This document shows, one piece after another, positions 15,163 through 23,488 of a stretch of 64,000 nt of DNA. The translations under genes were made by a program, and so were the position numbers. This DNA is from JAAXHV01 sp965207165 (GTDB lineage: Bacteria > Pseudomonadota > Gammaproteobacteria > Eutrophobiales > Eutrophobiaceae): assembly GCA_965207165.1 (NCBI GenBank), contig OZ242265.1, positions 3,906,001-3,970,000 on the forward strand, given 5' to 3'. The first letter of the stretch is position 1; each line of letters starts with the position of its first letter. The notes under the pieces are model-generated. The model had not been told where the DNA came from. It worked only from the letters and a program-made list of their open reading frames with translations, and searched no databases.

Positions 15163-15546
15163 TCAATGCAGCGTGTGCGGTGTGGCCAGGTTGAATATCG
15201 GGATCGGGGAAGCGAACTCAACCCCGTCTTCGGCCAGCATGTCGTAATTGCCCTCCATGCAGCCGACGGGAGTCTCAAGCACGGCCCCGCTCGTGTATTG
15301 AAATGTCTGGCCCGGGTCCAGACGCGGCTGCTCGCCGACGACCCCGTCCCCGTGGACTTCCTGCACCTTGTTGTTGGCGTCGGTAATGACCCAGTGCCGG
15401 CGCAGCAGGGTCGCCGGGACGCTGCCGGTATTGGTGATCGAGATGGTATAGGCAAACACAAACCGGTTGTCTTCAGGAACGGATTGTTCCTGCAGGTAGG
15501 CGGTTTTCACCCTGACGGTAAATTCGTAACGGTCATTGTCCTGCAT
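15163..15546 (-). CDS. apaG: ApaG (Co2+/Mg2+ efflux-associated domain protein)
   Basis: 127 residues from ATG 15546, the family's usual length: YEFTVRVKTAYLQEQS, FAYTISITNTG, RRHWVITDA, the VVGEQPRLDPGQTFQYTSG block and GCMEGNYDM. The family folds as a fibronectin-III-like beta sandwich and travels with apaH; its biochemical role is not settled. The frame is open upstream to 15729 and there encodes a remnant of the TSLRKLxCC leader family (15547-15729), so a longer fused product is possible. Confidence 0.93.
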   Translation of the reverse strand: MQDNDRYEFTVRVKTAYLQEQSVPEDNRFVFAYTISITNTGSVPATLLRRHWVITDANNKVQEVHGDGVVGEQPRLDPGQTFQYTSGAVLETPVGCMEGNYDMLAEDGVEFASPIPIFNLATPHTLH

Positions 15547-15729
15547 AGCGTGTTTAACCTTATTGCCTGGCGCCGGGCATGTCAATACCCTGCCGGCGTT
15601 GGCCGGCCTTAAATAACCGGCTTGTGCGGTTTCCGGCCGCGCTGGCCTGGCCGGCGCCTGCGCCTCTTCCTCTTGCTGCATTCCGGTAGTGCAGCACGGG
15701 AGTTTTCGCAATGAAGTCAATAACGGCAT
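15547..15729 (-). pseudogene. Remnant leader of the TSLRKLxCC family, in frame with apaG
   Basis: Reads MPLLTSLRKLPCC, then EEEAQAPARPARPE, matching the N-terminus of the four family genes downstream in the window (16378, 17331, 19057, 20142). After ~40 residues similarity ends and the frame runs into apaG without a stop. It may be a decayed fifth copy, or it may give apaG an alternative N-terminal extension. Confidence 0.6.
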
Positions 15730-15802
15730 AAGGGCTGATTAGCGGGCAGGCAGCTGTCGTGTCCGGGCTTACTCATATCCCGATCCCCGGCGTCCGGTTT
15801 GT

Positions 15803-16378
15803 TCACCGACGGCCGAGGCCCCGGCCCGCGCCGCCCGGTGCGAGTACGCTTGCGGCCAACTGCAATACAACCATTATCCGGTCTGTCACAGCTTCCGCTC
15901 TGCTCATGAGCCCGCCCGGCGGAGCTTCCCGGGCCAGCAAGCCGGTGTCAGCCGCCAGTTGTACCAGGGCTTCGGCATGATCGGGACTGTCTTCTGACAA
16001 GGTGAACGGATGCCTTAGGCTGCCGCTCTCCACGAGGTGCAGTTGCACGGCATTGACGGCCTGGTGCGCCCTGTGTCGAGAGAGCGCCGGGTCCGGCACT
16101 TTGCCCAGGCGCCTGCGCCGGGCTTTGCCCAGGATCGGTAACGCGCCTGCACGGAGTTCCTGTTGGTCCGGTTTGGGCAGGCTCCCGATTGTCACCATTT
16201 CCCGCCAGTACCTGTCCGTCTCGGTCTCGACGTAGTCCTGATGAGGCCGACCCGCTTGCGCGGGTTCGGGCGCGGCTTCCATGGCTTCCGGCAGCGGCCG
16301 CCTGATCGGCGCCTCTGTCTCTTCCTCATACCCGGCAGTGCAGGCGGCAAGTTTTCGCAATGATTTTAATAACGGCAC
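15803..16378 (-). CDS. TSLRKLxCC-family protein, short form
   Basis: About 191 residues from GTG 16378 (VPLLKSLRKLAAC), aligned with ATG in the paralogues; the second leader cysteine is lost (AAC instead of xCC). A Glu/Pro/Ala linker contains PLPEAMEAAPEPAQAGRPHQ and is followed by DYVETETDRYWREM. The second half has the helical module AVNAVQLHLVESG ... HAEALVQLAADTGLLARE, shared with the gene at 16582. It lacks the HPPIYY module of the others and ends in a Gly/Arg-rich tail. Function unknown. Confidence 0.65.
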   Translation of the reverse strand: MPLLKSLRKLAACTAGYEEETEAPIRRPLPEAMEAAPEPAQAGRPHQDYVETETDRYWREMVTIGSLPKPDQQELRAGALPILGKARRRRLGKVPDPALSRHRAHQAVNAVQLHLVESGSLRHPFTLSEDSPDHAEALVQLAADTGLLAREAPPGGLMSRAEAVTDRIMVVLQLAASVLAPGGAGRGLGRR

Positions 16379-16468
16379 GAGTTTTCTCCCACAAGTTGAT
16401 TTAATGGAAATTGAATTCGCCCTGAGCCACGCTGAGAGTGACTTGCAGAGCAGGTTAAAGGGGGAAGA

Positions 16469-16523
16469 AATTTGGGACACCCATGAATTAATAAAAAACG
16501 TTAATTCATGGGTGTCCCAAATT
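16469..16523. repeat. REP-like pair upstream of the short TSLRKLxCC gene
   Basis: Plus unit 16469, minus unit 16503, 34 bp apart. It lies at the boundary between two family members. Confidence 0.92.
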
Positions 16524-16581
16524 AGCATATTACCCCGGTTTAAGTTTTCGCGATGATTTCTATAACGGCATAAGTGCTCAG

Positions 16582-17331
16582 TTACGGTTTGTGTCGCGGA
16601 GGTTTAGGTAAAAATTGCAGTTTGTCCAGCAGGACACTCATCATACGCAGACGAAAAGGATTAACGTCGTTTATCCAGTGAATCCTGACCTGCAACGTTT
16701 CCCCGATCCTGTTCAGGCTATAACACCTCTTCAGGTTACGGGAAGTTAAATCCGTTACCGACGGTTCGGGGGCCGGGCCCCGCCACGGGACAACATGGTC
16801 GTCATCAATGAACCGATGGCCGCTTGATGTGTATATATAATCCCCGCGTATCAATGCGTCTTTCCTGGGTACGGGCCGGTTGCCTGGCGGTTCAATCGTG
16901 TAGTAAATCGGAGGATGCCGGGGTTCCGGGTGCGCCGGCAGCGGGATTTCCTTTGCCAGCCAGCCGGCATCGTCCGCCAGTTGAATCAGGGCTTCGACGT
17001 GATTGGGGAATACATGCAACCGTGAGTACGGCGGTTTCAGCACGCCCGTCTCGATGAGATGCCGTTGCGTGGCGTTGACGGCCTTGAGCGCGATAACCTG
17101 GGCCGGAGTGAGTTCCTGCTGCGGTCGGCCGGGGTCCCCGCCGGTGTCTGGTTCCCGCCGGAATCTCTCTGCCTCGCCTTCGACATACTCCCGGTAAGGC
17201 CGCCCCGGCCGTATGAACCTGGCTTGTTCGGGTTCCGGTCGCGGCGGCCTGGCCGGCTCCTCCGCTTCTTCCTCTACCTCCTGCGGGGCGCTGCAGCACG
17301 CGAGTTTTCGCAATGAAGTCAATATGGGCAT
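16582..17331 (-). CDS. TSLRKLxCC-family protein
   Basis: 249 residues. Leader MPILTSLRKLACC, acidic/proline linker (EEEAEEPARPPRPEPE), GRPYREYVEGEAERFRRE, then the helical module KAVNATQRHLIETG ... HVEALIQLADDAGWLAKE. The C-terminal module starts PLPAHPEPRHPPIYY and includes ALIRGDYIY, VPWRGP, LKRCYSLNRIGE and HWIND; the same module is in the genes at 17666 (twice) and 19333. No signal peptide, transmembrane helix or known fold is seen. The positively charged start with paired cysteines could be a membrane-anchoring or targeting signal; that is a guess. Confidence 0.75.
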   Translation of the reverse strand: MPILTSLRKLACCSAPQEVEEEAEEPARPPRPEPEQARFIRPGRPYREYVEGEAERFRREPDTGGDPGRPQQELTPAQVIALKAVNATQRHLIETGVLKPPYSRLHVFPNHVEALIQLADDAGWLAKEIPLPAHPEPRHPPIYYTIEPPGNRPVPRKDALIRGDYIYTSSGHRFIDDDHVVPWRGPAPEPSVTDLTSRNLKRCYSLNRIGETLQVRIHWINDVNPFRLRMMSVLLDKLQFLPKPPRHKP

Positions 17332-17503
17332 GATGAAATTTTTTCTCGTTGATTAAATATTTGAACCTGCTTCGAAGCAGTTCGGCATGTAGCTTCAACG
17401 AGCGGTTCAGGCAGAAATACGGGACAAAAAAAGATCGTTCGACTGTACAGGAAATATATTATTTGCTGTCCGGACAATGGCAAGAACTAATTTACCGGTT
17501 AGA
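17332..17503. repeat. Duplicated upstream segment, copy 1
   Basis: Nearly identical to 19058-19229, in front of the next paralogue. Both contain TGCTTCGAAGCAGTTCGGCA (17370-17389 here) and end with AATTTACCGGTTAG before a palindrome. A weaker version lies at 20143-20312 ahead of the gene at 20142, running into the comM stop codon. Confidence 0.85.
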
Positions 17504-17558
17504 AATTTGGGACACCCATGAATTAATGGAAAACGTTAATTCATGGGTGTCCCAAATT
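17504..17558. repeat. REP-like pair at a duplication junction
   Basis: Plus unit 17504, minus unit 17538. It follows the duplicated upstream segment exactly as at 19230. Confidence 0.93.
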
Positions 17559-17665
17559 AGTGTCGGTATCCAAACGGTGTTAGTTATACGTTCCGGTCTG
17601 CTCTCCTGAGGATTTTTGGACTACACGCAGCTACTTTGGTCCGGGTATACGTGATCTTCGGCCCG

Positions 17666-19057
17666 TCAAATCAAGAGCGCCGCTATTGCTGCGGAGCCCG
17701 CAAGCTGTCTATCCATTGCAGCCTCCTGCCGCAACCTAACCGCCTCCTCACTTATCAGCGTAGAGAAAAGGTATTTGTCTAACGGTACCCTGCGAATGTC
17801 GCACAGACGGGGAAACGTAGGGATAAAATGAAGTAAAATGGAAACTTCTCCGTTATGTAATTCCAGTGTATAGTAATCACGGCCCCGTCTGATATACCCG
17901 AAATCCGTTTCGACTGGCCATCGACTTGCCCGCCACGGTTTAAAACCGTAGCCACGTTGCTCCTGCATACCATCTCGCCTGCGCACATAACCACGCCTTA
18001 TATAACTGTCCCAGTCGGGGATGGCCTCTCCGCTTGCCCGGCTTATCCTGTAGTAAATAGGCGGATGCTGCGTACCTGGGTGTTCCGGCAACGGGGTCCT
18101 TATGTGCTCCGAACCGGCGCGATCCCCTGGTTGCCTGGTTTCCGGAACCGGTCGTGTTGCTGATGCCTTTGCCCGCGCCGGTATCTCTGCCCGTTTCCGT
18201 TCCCTTGCCTGCGCCGGCGGACGACCGCCGCGACCCGCCGGTTGCCTGGCGGGCGCCGGTACTGGTCGTGTTGCGGATGCCTCTGCCTGCGCTGGCATCT
18301 CTGCCTGCGCCCGTTCCCTTGCCTGCGCCGGCGGACGACCGCCGCGACCCGCCGGTTGCCTGGCGGGCGCCGGTACTGGTCGTGTTGCGGATGCCTCTGC
18401 CCGCGCTGATGCCTCTCCTCGCGCCGGAGCCTCTGCCAGTGCCGGCGGACGGGGTGAGAAGTGCATTGTCCTGAGCCCGGTAAATAGCCTGTCCACTCTG
18501 TTGGTTATCCCGCCTTCACCGGGTGCTCCGGTAAGCCAGTGATACACCAGCCGTGTCCAGGCTCCCTCACCGTTCAGGGAATAACACGCATCCCAACCCC
18601 GGGACCTCAAGTCGTTTGCGGTTGGAAAAACACCCGGACTTCGCCACGGGTGTATATACTCATCCTGGGTGATTCGCGAACCATCTTCCAGAACGTACAC
18701 GTAGTCCCCGCGTATCAGGGCATTTTCATCGGGAATGGGACGGCCGCTATCCGGGTCCATCGAAAAGTGGATGGAGGGATGTTGCGGCGCCGGGTGCTCC
18801 GGCAACGGTATGTTCTGCCTTTTCGCGGGTACCTCGAGATCATTCGCGGCTATCTCGATATCATCTATCATTTCCCGAAACATCCTGTCTACCTCGTTCT
18901 CGACATACTCCTGGTGCGGCCGCTCCGCTCGCGCGGGTCCGGGTGCGGCTTCCATGGGTTCGGGCAGCGGCAGCCTGGCCGGCGCCTGCGCCTCTTCCTC
19001 TTCCTGTCCTACGGGCGCGCAGCATAGGAGTTTTCGCAATGAAGTTGATATGGGCAT
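17666..19057 (-). CDS. TSLRKLxCC-family protein, long form with internal tandem repeats
   Basis: 463 residues from ATG 19057. Leader MPISTSLRKLLCC, linker EEEEAQAPARLPLPEP, then HQEYVENEVDRMFREMIDD. Two copies of the PLPEHP...HP(P/S)I module (beginning near PLPEHPAPQHPSIHF and PLPEHPGTQHPPIYY) flank a low-complexity region. That region contains a 38-residue unit (ASATRPVPAPARQPAGRGG and on) in two near-perfect copies and a third partial one. The C-terminus ends in a short hydrophobic AAIAALLI. Upstream sequence is a near-copy of that before 17331. Function unknown; the modular and repeat-driven growth suggests fast evolution. Confidence 0.75.
   Translation of the reverse strand: MPISTSLRKLLCCAPVGQEEEEAQAPARLPLPEPMEAAPGPARAERPHQEYVENEVDRMFREMIDDIEIAANDLEVPAKRQNIPLPEHPAPQHPSIHFSMDPDSGRPIPDENALIRGDYVYVLEDGSRITQDEYIHPWRSPGVFPTANDLRSRGWDACYSLNGEGAWTRLVYHWLTGAPGEGGITNRVDRLFTGLRTMHFSPRPPALAEAPARGEASARAEASATRPVPAPARQPAGRGGRPPAQARERAQAEMPAQAEASATRPVPAPARQPAGRGGRPPAQARERKRAEIPARAKASATRPVPETRQPGDRAGSEHIRTPLPEHPGTQHPPIYYRISRASGEAIPDWDSYIRRGYVRRRDGMQEQRGYGFKPWRASRWPVETDFGYIRRGRDYYTLELHNGEVSILLHFIPTFPRLCDIRRVPLDKYLFSTLISEEAVRLRQEAAMDRQLAGSAAIAALLI
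18130..18405. repeat. 114-bp coding tandem repeat
   Basis: GTTGCCTGGCGGGCGCCGG recurs at 18241 and 18355, exactly 114 bp apart (38 codons), inside the gene at 17666-19057, with a third diverged copy near 18130. Confidence 0.85.
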
Positions 19058-19229
19058 GATGGAATGTTTCCTCGTTGATAAAATATTTGAATCTGCTTCG
19101 AAGCAGTTCGGCATGTAGCTTCAACGATCGGTTCAGGCAGAAATGCGGGACAAGAAAAAATCGTCCGACTGTGCAGGAAATATATTATTTAGTGTCCGAA
19201 CAACTGCAAGAACTAATTTACCGGTTAGA
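19058..19229. repeat. Duplicated upstream segment, copy 2
   Basis: Near-identical partner of 17332-17503. It ends AATTTACCGGTTAG; the reverse complement CTAACCGGTAAATT resembles the last codons and stop of comM (AAC CGG TAA at 20298), suggesting that the duplicated block reached the comM 3' end. Confidence 0.85.
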
Positions 19230-19284
19230 AATTTGGGACACCCATGAATTAATGGAAAACGTTAATTCATGGGTGTCCCAAATT
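19230..19284. repeat. REP-like pair at a duplication junction
   Basis: Plus unit 19230, minus unit 19264. Same flank and same position as 17504-17558. Confidence 0.93.
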
Positions 19285-19332
19285 AGTGTTATCAGGTGTG
19301 CTGCCTGGATCGTGGCGGCGCTCAAGGCGTCA

Positions 19333-20142
19333 TCACCCTTCACTGAATTCACCAATATCTGGTGGTTCAGGTGAGAAAAGGCATATGTTTAACGGTATCC
19401 TGAGAATGCGACTCAGACGGGGAAAAAACGGGATATCATGAAGTAGAATGGAAATTTCTCCATTATTTACTTCCAGAGTATAGTAAATCCAACCACATGT
19501 GATACGCCTGAAATCCGTTTCGACTGGCCATCGGCGTAACGGCCATGGAAGGATATCGATAAAACAAAAAACCGTATTATGATCCTGCCAGCGTACATAA
19601 TCACCCCTAATATAACTGCTCCTTTCGGGTATGGGCCGTCCACTTTCCGAGTCCATCCTGTAATAAATAGGCGGATGCTGCGGATTTGGGTGGTCCGGCA
19701 ACGGGATCTCCAATCGCTGCGTACCGGGACGACGGTCCGGCATTGGGATCCCCAATCGCCGCGTACCGGCACGGTGCGACGCTTGCCTCGCGGGTTCTTG
19801 AACCGGTTGAATTGCCGGCACATCTGCCCGCGCCCGTGCCTCTGCCTGCGCCGGTGACTCCGCTCGCACCTGCGCCTCTGCTTGTGCCGGTGACCCCGGT
19901 GACGGGATTTCCTTCATTCCCGCGAGCGTCTCGAGCTCATCTATCATTTCCTGAAACATCCTGTCTACCTCGCTCTCGACGTAGCCCCGGTAAGGCCGGC
20001 CCGCTTGCGCGGACCCGGCTTGCGCGGGTTCGGGCGCGGCTTCCATGGGTTCGGGCAGCGGCGGCCTGGCCGGCTCCTCTTCCTCTTCCTGTCTCACGGG
20101 CGCGCAGCACAGGAGTTTTCTCAATGAAGTTGATAACGGCAT
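19333..20142 (-). CDS. TSLRKLxCC-family protein
   Basis: 269 residues from ATG 20142. Leader MPLSTSLRKLLCC, linker EEEEEPARPPLPEPMEAAPE, GRPYRGYVESEVDRMFQEMIDE, then an Ala/Gln/Arg-rich stretch with AQAEA-type repeats and RRPGTQRLEIPLPDHPNPQ. The HPPIYYRMDSESGRPIPE module follows with YIRGDYVRW, RRWPVETDF, IYYTLEVNNGEISILLH and FFPRL, closest to the second module of the gene at 17666. It is adjacent to comM, likely the ancestral position of the family here. Function unknown. Confidence 0.75.
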   Translation of the reverse strand: MPLSTSLRKLLCCAPVRQEEEEEPARPPLPEPMEAAPEPAQAGSAQAGRPYRGYVESEVDRMFQEMIDELETLAGMKEIPSPGSPAQAEAQVRAESPAQAEARARADVPAIQPVQEPARQASHRAGTRRLGIPMPDRRPGTQRLEIPLPDHPNPQHPPIYYRMDSESGRPIPERSSYIRGDYVRWQDHNTVFCFIDILPWPLRRWPVETDFRRITCGWIYYTLEVNNGEISILLHDIPFFPRLSRILRIPLNICLFSPEPPDIGEFSEG

Positions 20143-20297
20143 AAGGAGTCTCTGTTTAGTGGATGAAGTTGGATCCACGTTGAAGCAATTCTGCACGAAG
20201 CGTGCACAACCGGACCCGGGAGAAGAGGCCCGGGGGATGATAGTCCGGCTATACAGAAAATTAATAGCCTAGTGTCCGGACAACTGCAAGAATTGGT

Positions 20298-21818
20298 TTA
20301 CCGGTTGCCGGCGCCGGCGAAACTGTTGCGGTAGGAAATCGCCTCCCCCAGGTGTTCCGCCTCGACCGTTGCGGACTCCGCCAGGTCCGCCACGGTCCTG
20401 GCCACGCGCAGGATACGGTGCATGCCCCGCGTCGATAAATTCAGCCCGCTTACCGCCTTGCGCAACAACGCGGTCTGCGCCTGGTCCAGGCGGCAGTGCA
20501 GGTCCAGTTCCCCACTGTCCAGCAGGTGGTTGCGCTTGCCGGCGCGCGCCAGTTGCCGGCGCCAGGCGCGCACGACCCTGCAGCGCACCGACGCGCTGCT
20601 CTCCGGCCGGTCGTCCTGCTGCCGCTCCAGGATGTCCGGGGATATGTCCGGCACCTCGATATGCACATCGATACGGTCCAGCAACGGGCCGGACACCTTG
20701 CCCCGGTAGCGCCTGACCTGTTCCGGCGTGCAGCGGCAGCGGTCGCTGCGGTCGTCATGATAGCCGCAAGGGCAGGGGTTCATGGCGGCGACAAGCTGGA
20801 ACCTGGCAGGATACTCGGTCTGCCTGGCAGCCCGGGATATACTGATTTTTCCTGCTTCCAGCGGTTCCCGCAGGGCCTCCAGGACGGCGCGGTTGAACTC
20901 GGGCAGTTCATCCAGGAACAAGACGCCATTGTGCGCCAGCGACACCTCTCCCGGGCGGGGATGGCTGCCGCCGCCCACCACGGCGACAGCGGAGGCCGAG
21001 TGGTGCGGCGCCCGTACCGGGCGCTGCTTCCAGTCCCCGATCCTGAAACCCCCGGCGCTGACGGAATGCAGCGCCGCCGTGGCCAGGGCATCCTCTTCGT
21101 CCATGGGCGGCAACAGGCCCGGCAGACGTTCGGCCAGCATTGTTTTACCGCTGCCGGGCGGGCCGACCATCAACAGGTTGTGCCCGCCCGCCGCACAGAT
21201 TTCCAGGGCGCGCCTGGCAAAGTGGTGTGAATGGACATCGGACAGGTCCGGGTATGTTTTTGTCTCCCGGGGCTGTTTTTCCCTGTTGTTGAAGCGCTCC
21301 AGCGGCCCGGCGCCATTGAGGTGGGTACAGACGGCCTGCAGGTGCGTTGCCGGCAACACCGCCAACTCGTCGATCAGCCCGGCTTCCGCGGCGTTTTGCG
21401 CCGGCAGCACCAGGGCCCGTCCGGTCCTGTTGATGGTGCAGGCACTGGGAAGCACGCCGCGCACCGGTCTCAGTTCCCCGGTCAGGGACAACTCGCCGAT
21501 AAACTCGTGGTGCTGCAGGGAATCCTGAGCAACCTGGCCCGACGCTGCCAGGATACCGATGGCGATGGCCAGGTCATACCTGCCGCCCTCCTTGGGCAGG
21601 TCCGCAGGAGCAAGGTTGACGGTGATGCGTTTCGTGGGAAACTCGAAACGGTTGGTCAGGATAGCGCTCCTGACGCGCTCCCGGCTTTCCTTGACCGCGG
21701 TCTCGGGCAAACCGACCATGAAGAAATTGGGCAGGCCCCGCGACAGGTGGATTTCGACCGAAACCTGGATTGAATCGATCCCTGCCAGGGCGCGGGAATA
21801 AGTCTTTGCAATCTCCAT
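20298..21818 (-). CDS. comM: ComM/YifB family Mg-chelatase-like AAA+ ATPase
   Basis: 506 residues, the family length. N-terminal S5-like domain has GLPNFFMVGLPETAVKES and the LPKEGGRYDLAIA block. Walker A is GPPGSGKTML, Walker B is VLFLDELPEF, and AAMNPCPCGY and GPLLDRIDVHIEVP are the standard sensor region motifs. ComM is a hexameric helicase promoting branch migration during natural transformation. It is downstream of ubiK on the same strand. The 3' end seems to have taken part in the duplications that made the TSLRKLxCC cluster. Confidence 0.96.
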   Translation of the reverse strand: MEIAKTYSRALAGIDSIQVSVEIHLSRGLPNFFMVGLPETAVKESRERVRSAILTNRFEFPTKRITVNLAPADLPKEGGRYDLAIAIGILAASGQVAQDSLQHHEFIGELSLTGELRPVRGVLPSACTINRTGRALVLPAQNAAEAGLIDELAVLPATHLQAVCTHLNGAGPLERFNNREKQPRETKTYPDLSDVHSHHFARRALEICAAGGHNLLMVGPPGSGKTMLAERLPGLLPPMDEEDALATAALHSVSAGGFRIGDWKQRPVRAPHHSASAVAVVGGGSHPRPGEVSLAHNGVLFLDELPEFNRAVLEALREPLEAGKISISRAARQTEYPARFQLVAAMNPCPCGYHDDRSDRCRCTPEQVRRYRGKVSGPLLDRIDVHIEVPDISPDILERQQDDRPESSASVRCRVVRAWRRQLARAGKRNHLLDSGELDLHCRLDQAQTALLRKAVSGLNLSTRGMHRILRVARTVADLAESATVEAEHLGEAISYRNSFAGAGNR

Positions 21819-21848
21819 TTGCCATCCTCCATGTTGTATACGGTTATT

Positions 21849-22118
21849 CTAGCCGGACGCCTGTTTTTCCGAAAGCGCTTTTTCCAGTTCGGTGATTTTT
21901 TTCTCCAGTTCGTCCAGCGCGGCGCGGGTATTGCCCAGTAATTGCGCCTGCACGTCGAACTCTTCCCGGGTGACCAGGTTCATCCTGGAAAACGTGGCGT
22001 TCAGCGAAGCGCGCACCACCTTCTCGAAATCCGCCCGCGAGCGGCTCAGATCTGCGGGTAACAGGCGCAAAAACTGCTGAACGAAATCTTCAAATTCCCG
22101 GGATTTTCTCATAATCAT
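21849..22118 (-). CDS. ubiK: Ubiquinone biosynthesis accessory factor UbiK (BMFP domain)
   Basis: About 89 residues from ATG 22118 (ATG 22112 also possible). EFEDFVQQFLRLLP and the diagnostic MNLVTREEFDVQAQLLGNTRAALDELEKKI coiled-coil match the YqiC/UbiK family. The family forms a trimeric coiled coil that assists UbiJ in aerobic ubiquinone synthesis. It is upstream of comM on the same strand and divergent from torF. Confidence 0.9.
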   Translation of the reverse strand: MIMRKSREFEDFVQQFLRLLPADLSRSRADFEKVVRASLNATFSRMNLVTREEFDVQAQLLGNTRAALDELEKKITELEKALSEKQASG

Positions 22119-22233
22119 ATATCCGTCAGTGCACTTCCAAATCATATCCCGTTACCTGCCTCTGGACAACACCCTGCACTAACATTGCGCGCTCCTACCG
22201 CTTTCTGCACGCTACAGGTGCAACTATCGGTGA

Positions 22234-22337
22234 AATTTGGGACGGTGAAATTTGGGACACCCATGAATTAATAAAAACTGTCAATTCATGGGTGTCCCAA
22301 ATTAATAGAGATTGTGAATTCATGGGTGTCCCAAATT
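22234..22337. repeat. REP-like cluster between ubiK and torF
   Basis: A truncated start (AATTTGGGAC at 22234) is followed by a plus unit at 22249, minus at 22283 and minus at 22317, each 34 bp apart. It ends 18 bp before a sigma-54 promoter. Confidence 0.93.
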
Positions 22338-22354
22338 GGTGGATATTCGGTAGT

Positions 22355-22370
22355 TGGCACGATACCTGCA
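22355..22370 (+). promoter_or_regulatory. Sigma-54 promoter for the torF-glnK-amtB cluster
   Basis: TTGGCACG-ATAC-CTGCA: the GG (22356-22357) and GC (22368-22369) are separated by exactly 10 bp, and the -24 box is a perfect TGGCAC. One mismatch in the -12 box (CTGC for TTGC). It lies ~48 bp before the torF ATG at 22418. Control by NtrC under nitrogen limitation is the natural inference from the downstream genes; I did not find an obvious NtrC site. Confidence 0.8.
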
Positions 22371-22417
22371 TGCAAATAATGCCGATATGTTTAACGCAAT
22401 AACCAGGAGTAACTGAA

Positions 22418-23128
22418 ATGCGAAAATTAATGACCAAACTTGGAGTGCTTATTCTGGCTGTCTGTTCTGCCAATGCCCCGGCAGAGGATTCACCGCACCA
22501 GTTCAGCGGCAACATCGCGCTGGTGACGGATTATCTGTACCGGGGTATCTCGCAGACCAGCGAGAAGGCGGCAGTGCAGGGCGGCATGGACTATGCCCAC
22601 GACAGCGGGTTTTACGTGGGCACCTGGGCCTCCAACGTGGATTTTGCCGAAGACCTGGAAATTGACGTCTACGGCGGCATGTCGGGTGAACTGGCCGGCG
22701 GTCTCAGTTGGGACGTAGGCGGCCTGTACTACATTTATCCCAGTTCGGACGCACAGCCGGAGGAGAACTTCGTGGAAGTGTACGCCAGCACCGGCTACAC
22801 CTTCGAGGGCGCGCTGGAACCCAGTGTCAGCGCCGGGATCGCATACTCACCGGACTTCTTCGGCGAAGACGGTGACGCCGTCTACCTGAACGGCAGCCTG
22901 GACCTCTCGCTGCCCCACGGCTTCGGCCTGTCGTTTTACGTCGGCTGGCAGGACGTGGAGGGCGACCAGACCACGGGGCCGGCCGGCTTCAACTATACCC
23001 ATTACAGCGTCGGCATCAGCAAGGCCCTGGGCCCGCTGAGCCTGAGCGCGTCCTGGAACGATGCAGACAATGACTGCGGCGGTGAGATCTGCGAGGCGCT
23101 CGTGGGCACTATTTCCATGAGCTTTTGA
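22418..23128 (+). CDS. TorF-family putative porin
   Basis: 236 residues with a signal peptide (KLGVLILAVCSANAPAED). The first mature segment HQFSGNIALVTDYLYRGISQT is the hallmark of this outer-membrane family, followed by alternating beta strands and a terminal aromatic (SMSF). It opens a cluster with two glnK-amtB pairs behind a sigma-54 promoter and a good AGGAG site. That context suggests a diffusion channel for ammonium or other small nitrogen sources, which is inference. Confidence 0.88.
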   Translation: MRKLMTKLGVLILAVCSANAPAEDSPHQFSGNIALVTDYLYRGISQTSEKAAVQGGMDYAHDSGFYVGTWASNVDFAEDLEIDVYGGMSGELAGGLSWDVGGLYYIYPSSDAQPEENFVEVYASTGYTFEGALEPSVSAGIAYSPDFFGEDGDAVYLNGSLDLSLPHGFGLSFYVGWQDVEGDQTTGPAGFNYTHYSVGISKALGPLSLSASWNDADNDCGGEICEALVGTISMSF

Positions 23129-23149
23129 GAAAACACCAGCAGGGGGGAG

Positions 23150-23488
23150 ATGAAATACGTATCGGCCATAATCCAGCCGTCAAGACGCAACGATATCGAA
23201 CTGGGCCTGGCTGAAATCGGCCTGCATGACGTGACGGTGACGGAAGTCAGCGGCGCAGGCCGGCAGAAAGGCCGTACCGCAATATACCGGGGCGCGGAGT
23301 ATGCGCCGGATTATTTGCCGAAACTGAAGATAGATATTACCGCTGATGAGCGGTTGCTGGATGAAGTGATCAGGTTAATCGTCAAGGTATGCCAGACCGG
23401 AAGACTGGGAGACGGGAAAGTTTTTATCAGTGAACTGAGACAGTTTGTCAGAATACGCACAGGAGAAAATGAGAATGAAGCGATTTAG
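23150..23488 (+). CDS. glnK: P-II nitrogen regulatory protein, divergent copy
   Basis: 112 residues. The T-loop has Tyr51 in YRGAEYAPDYLPK, the uridylylation site, and the C-terminal signature TGRLGDGKVFI is present. Differences from the canonical copy at 24859 include QPSRRND for KPFKLDD near the start and APDY for VVDF in the T-loop. It presumably gates the adjacent ammonium channel by inserting its T-loop. It overlaps the start of amtB by 14 bp. Confidence 0.93.
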   Translation: MKYVSAIIQPSRRNDIELGLAEIGLHDVTVTEVSGAGRQKGRTAIYRGAEYAPDYLPKLKIDITADERLLDEVIRLIVKVCQTGRLGDGKVFISELRQFVRIRTGENENEAI

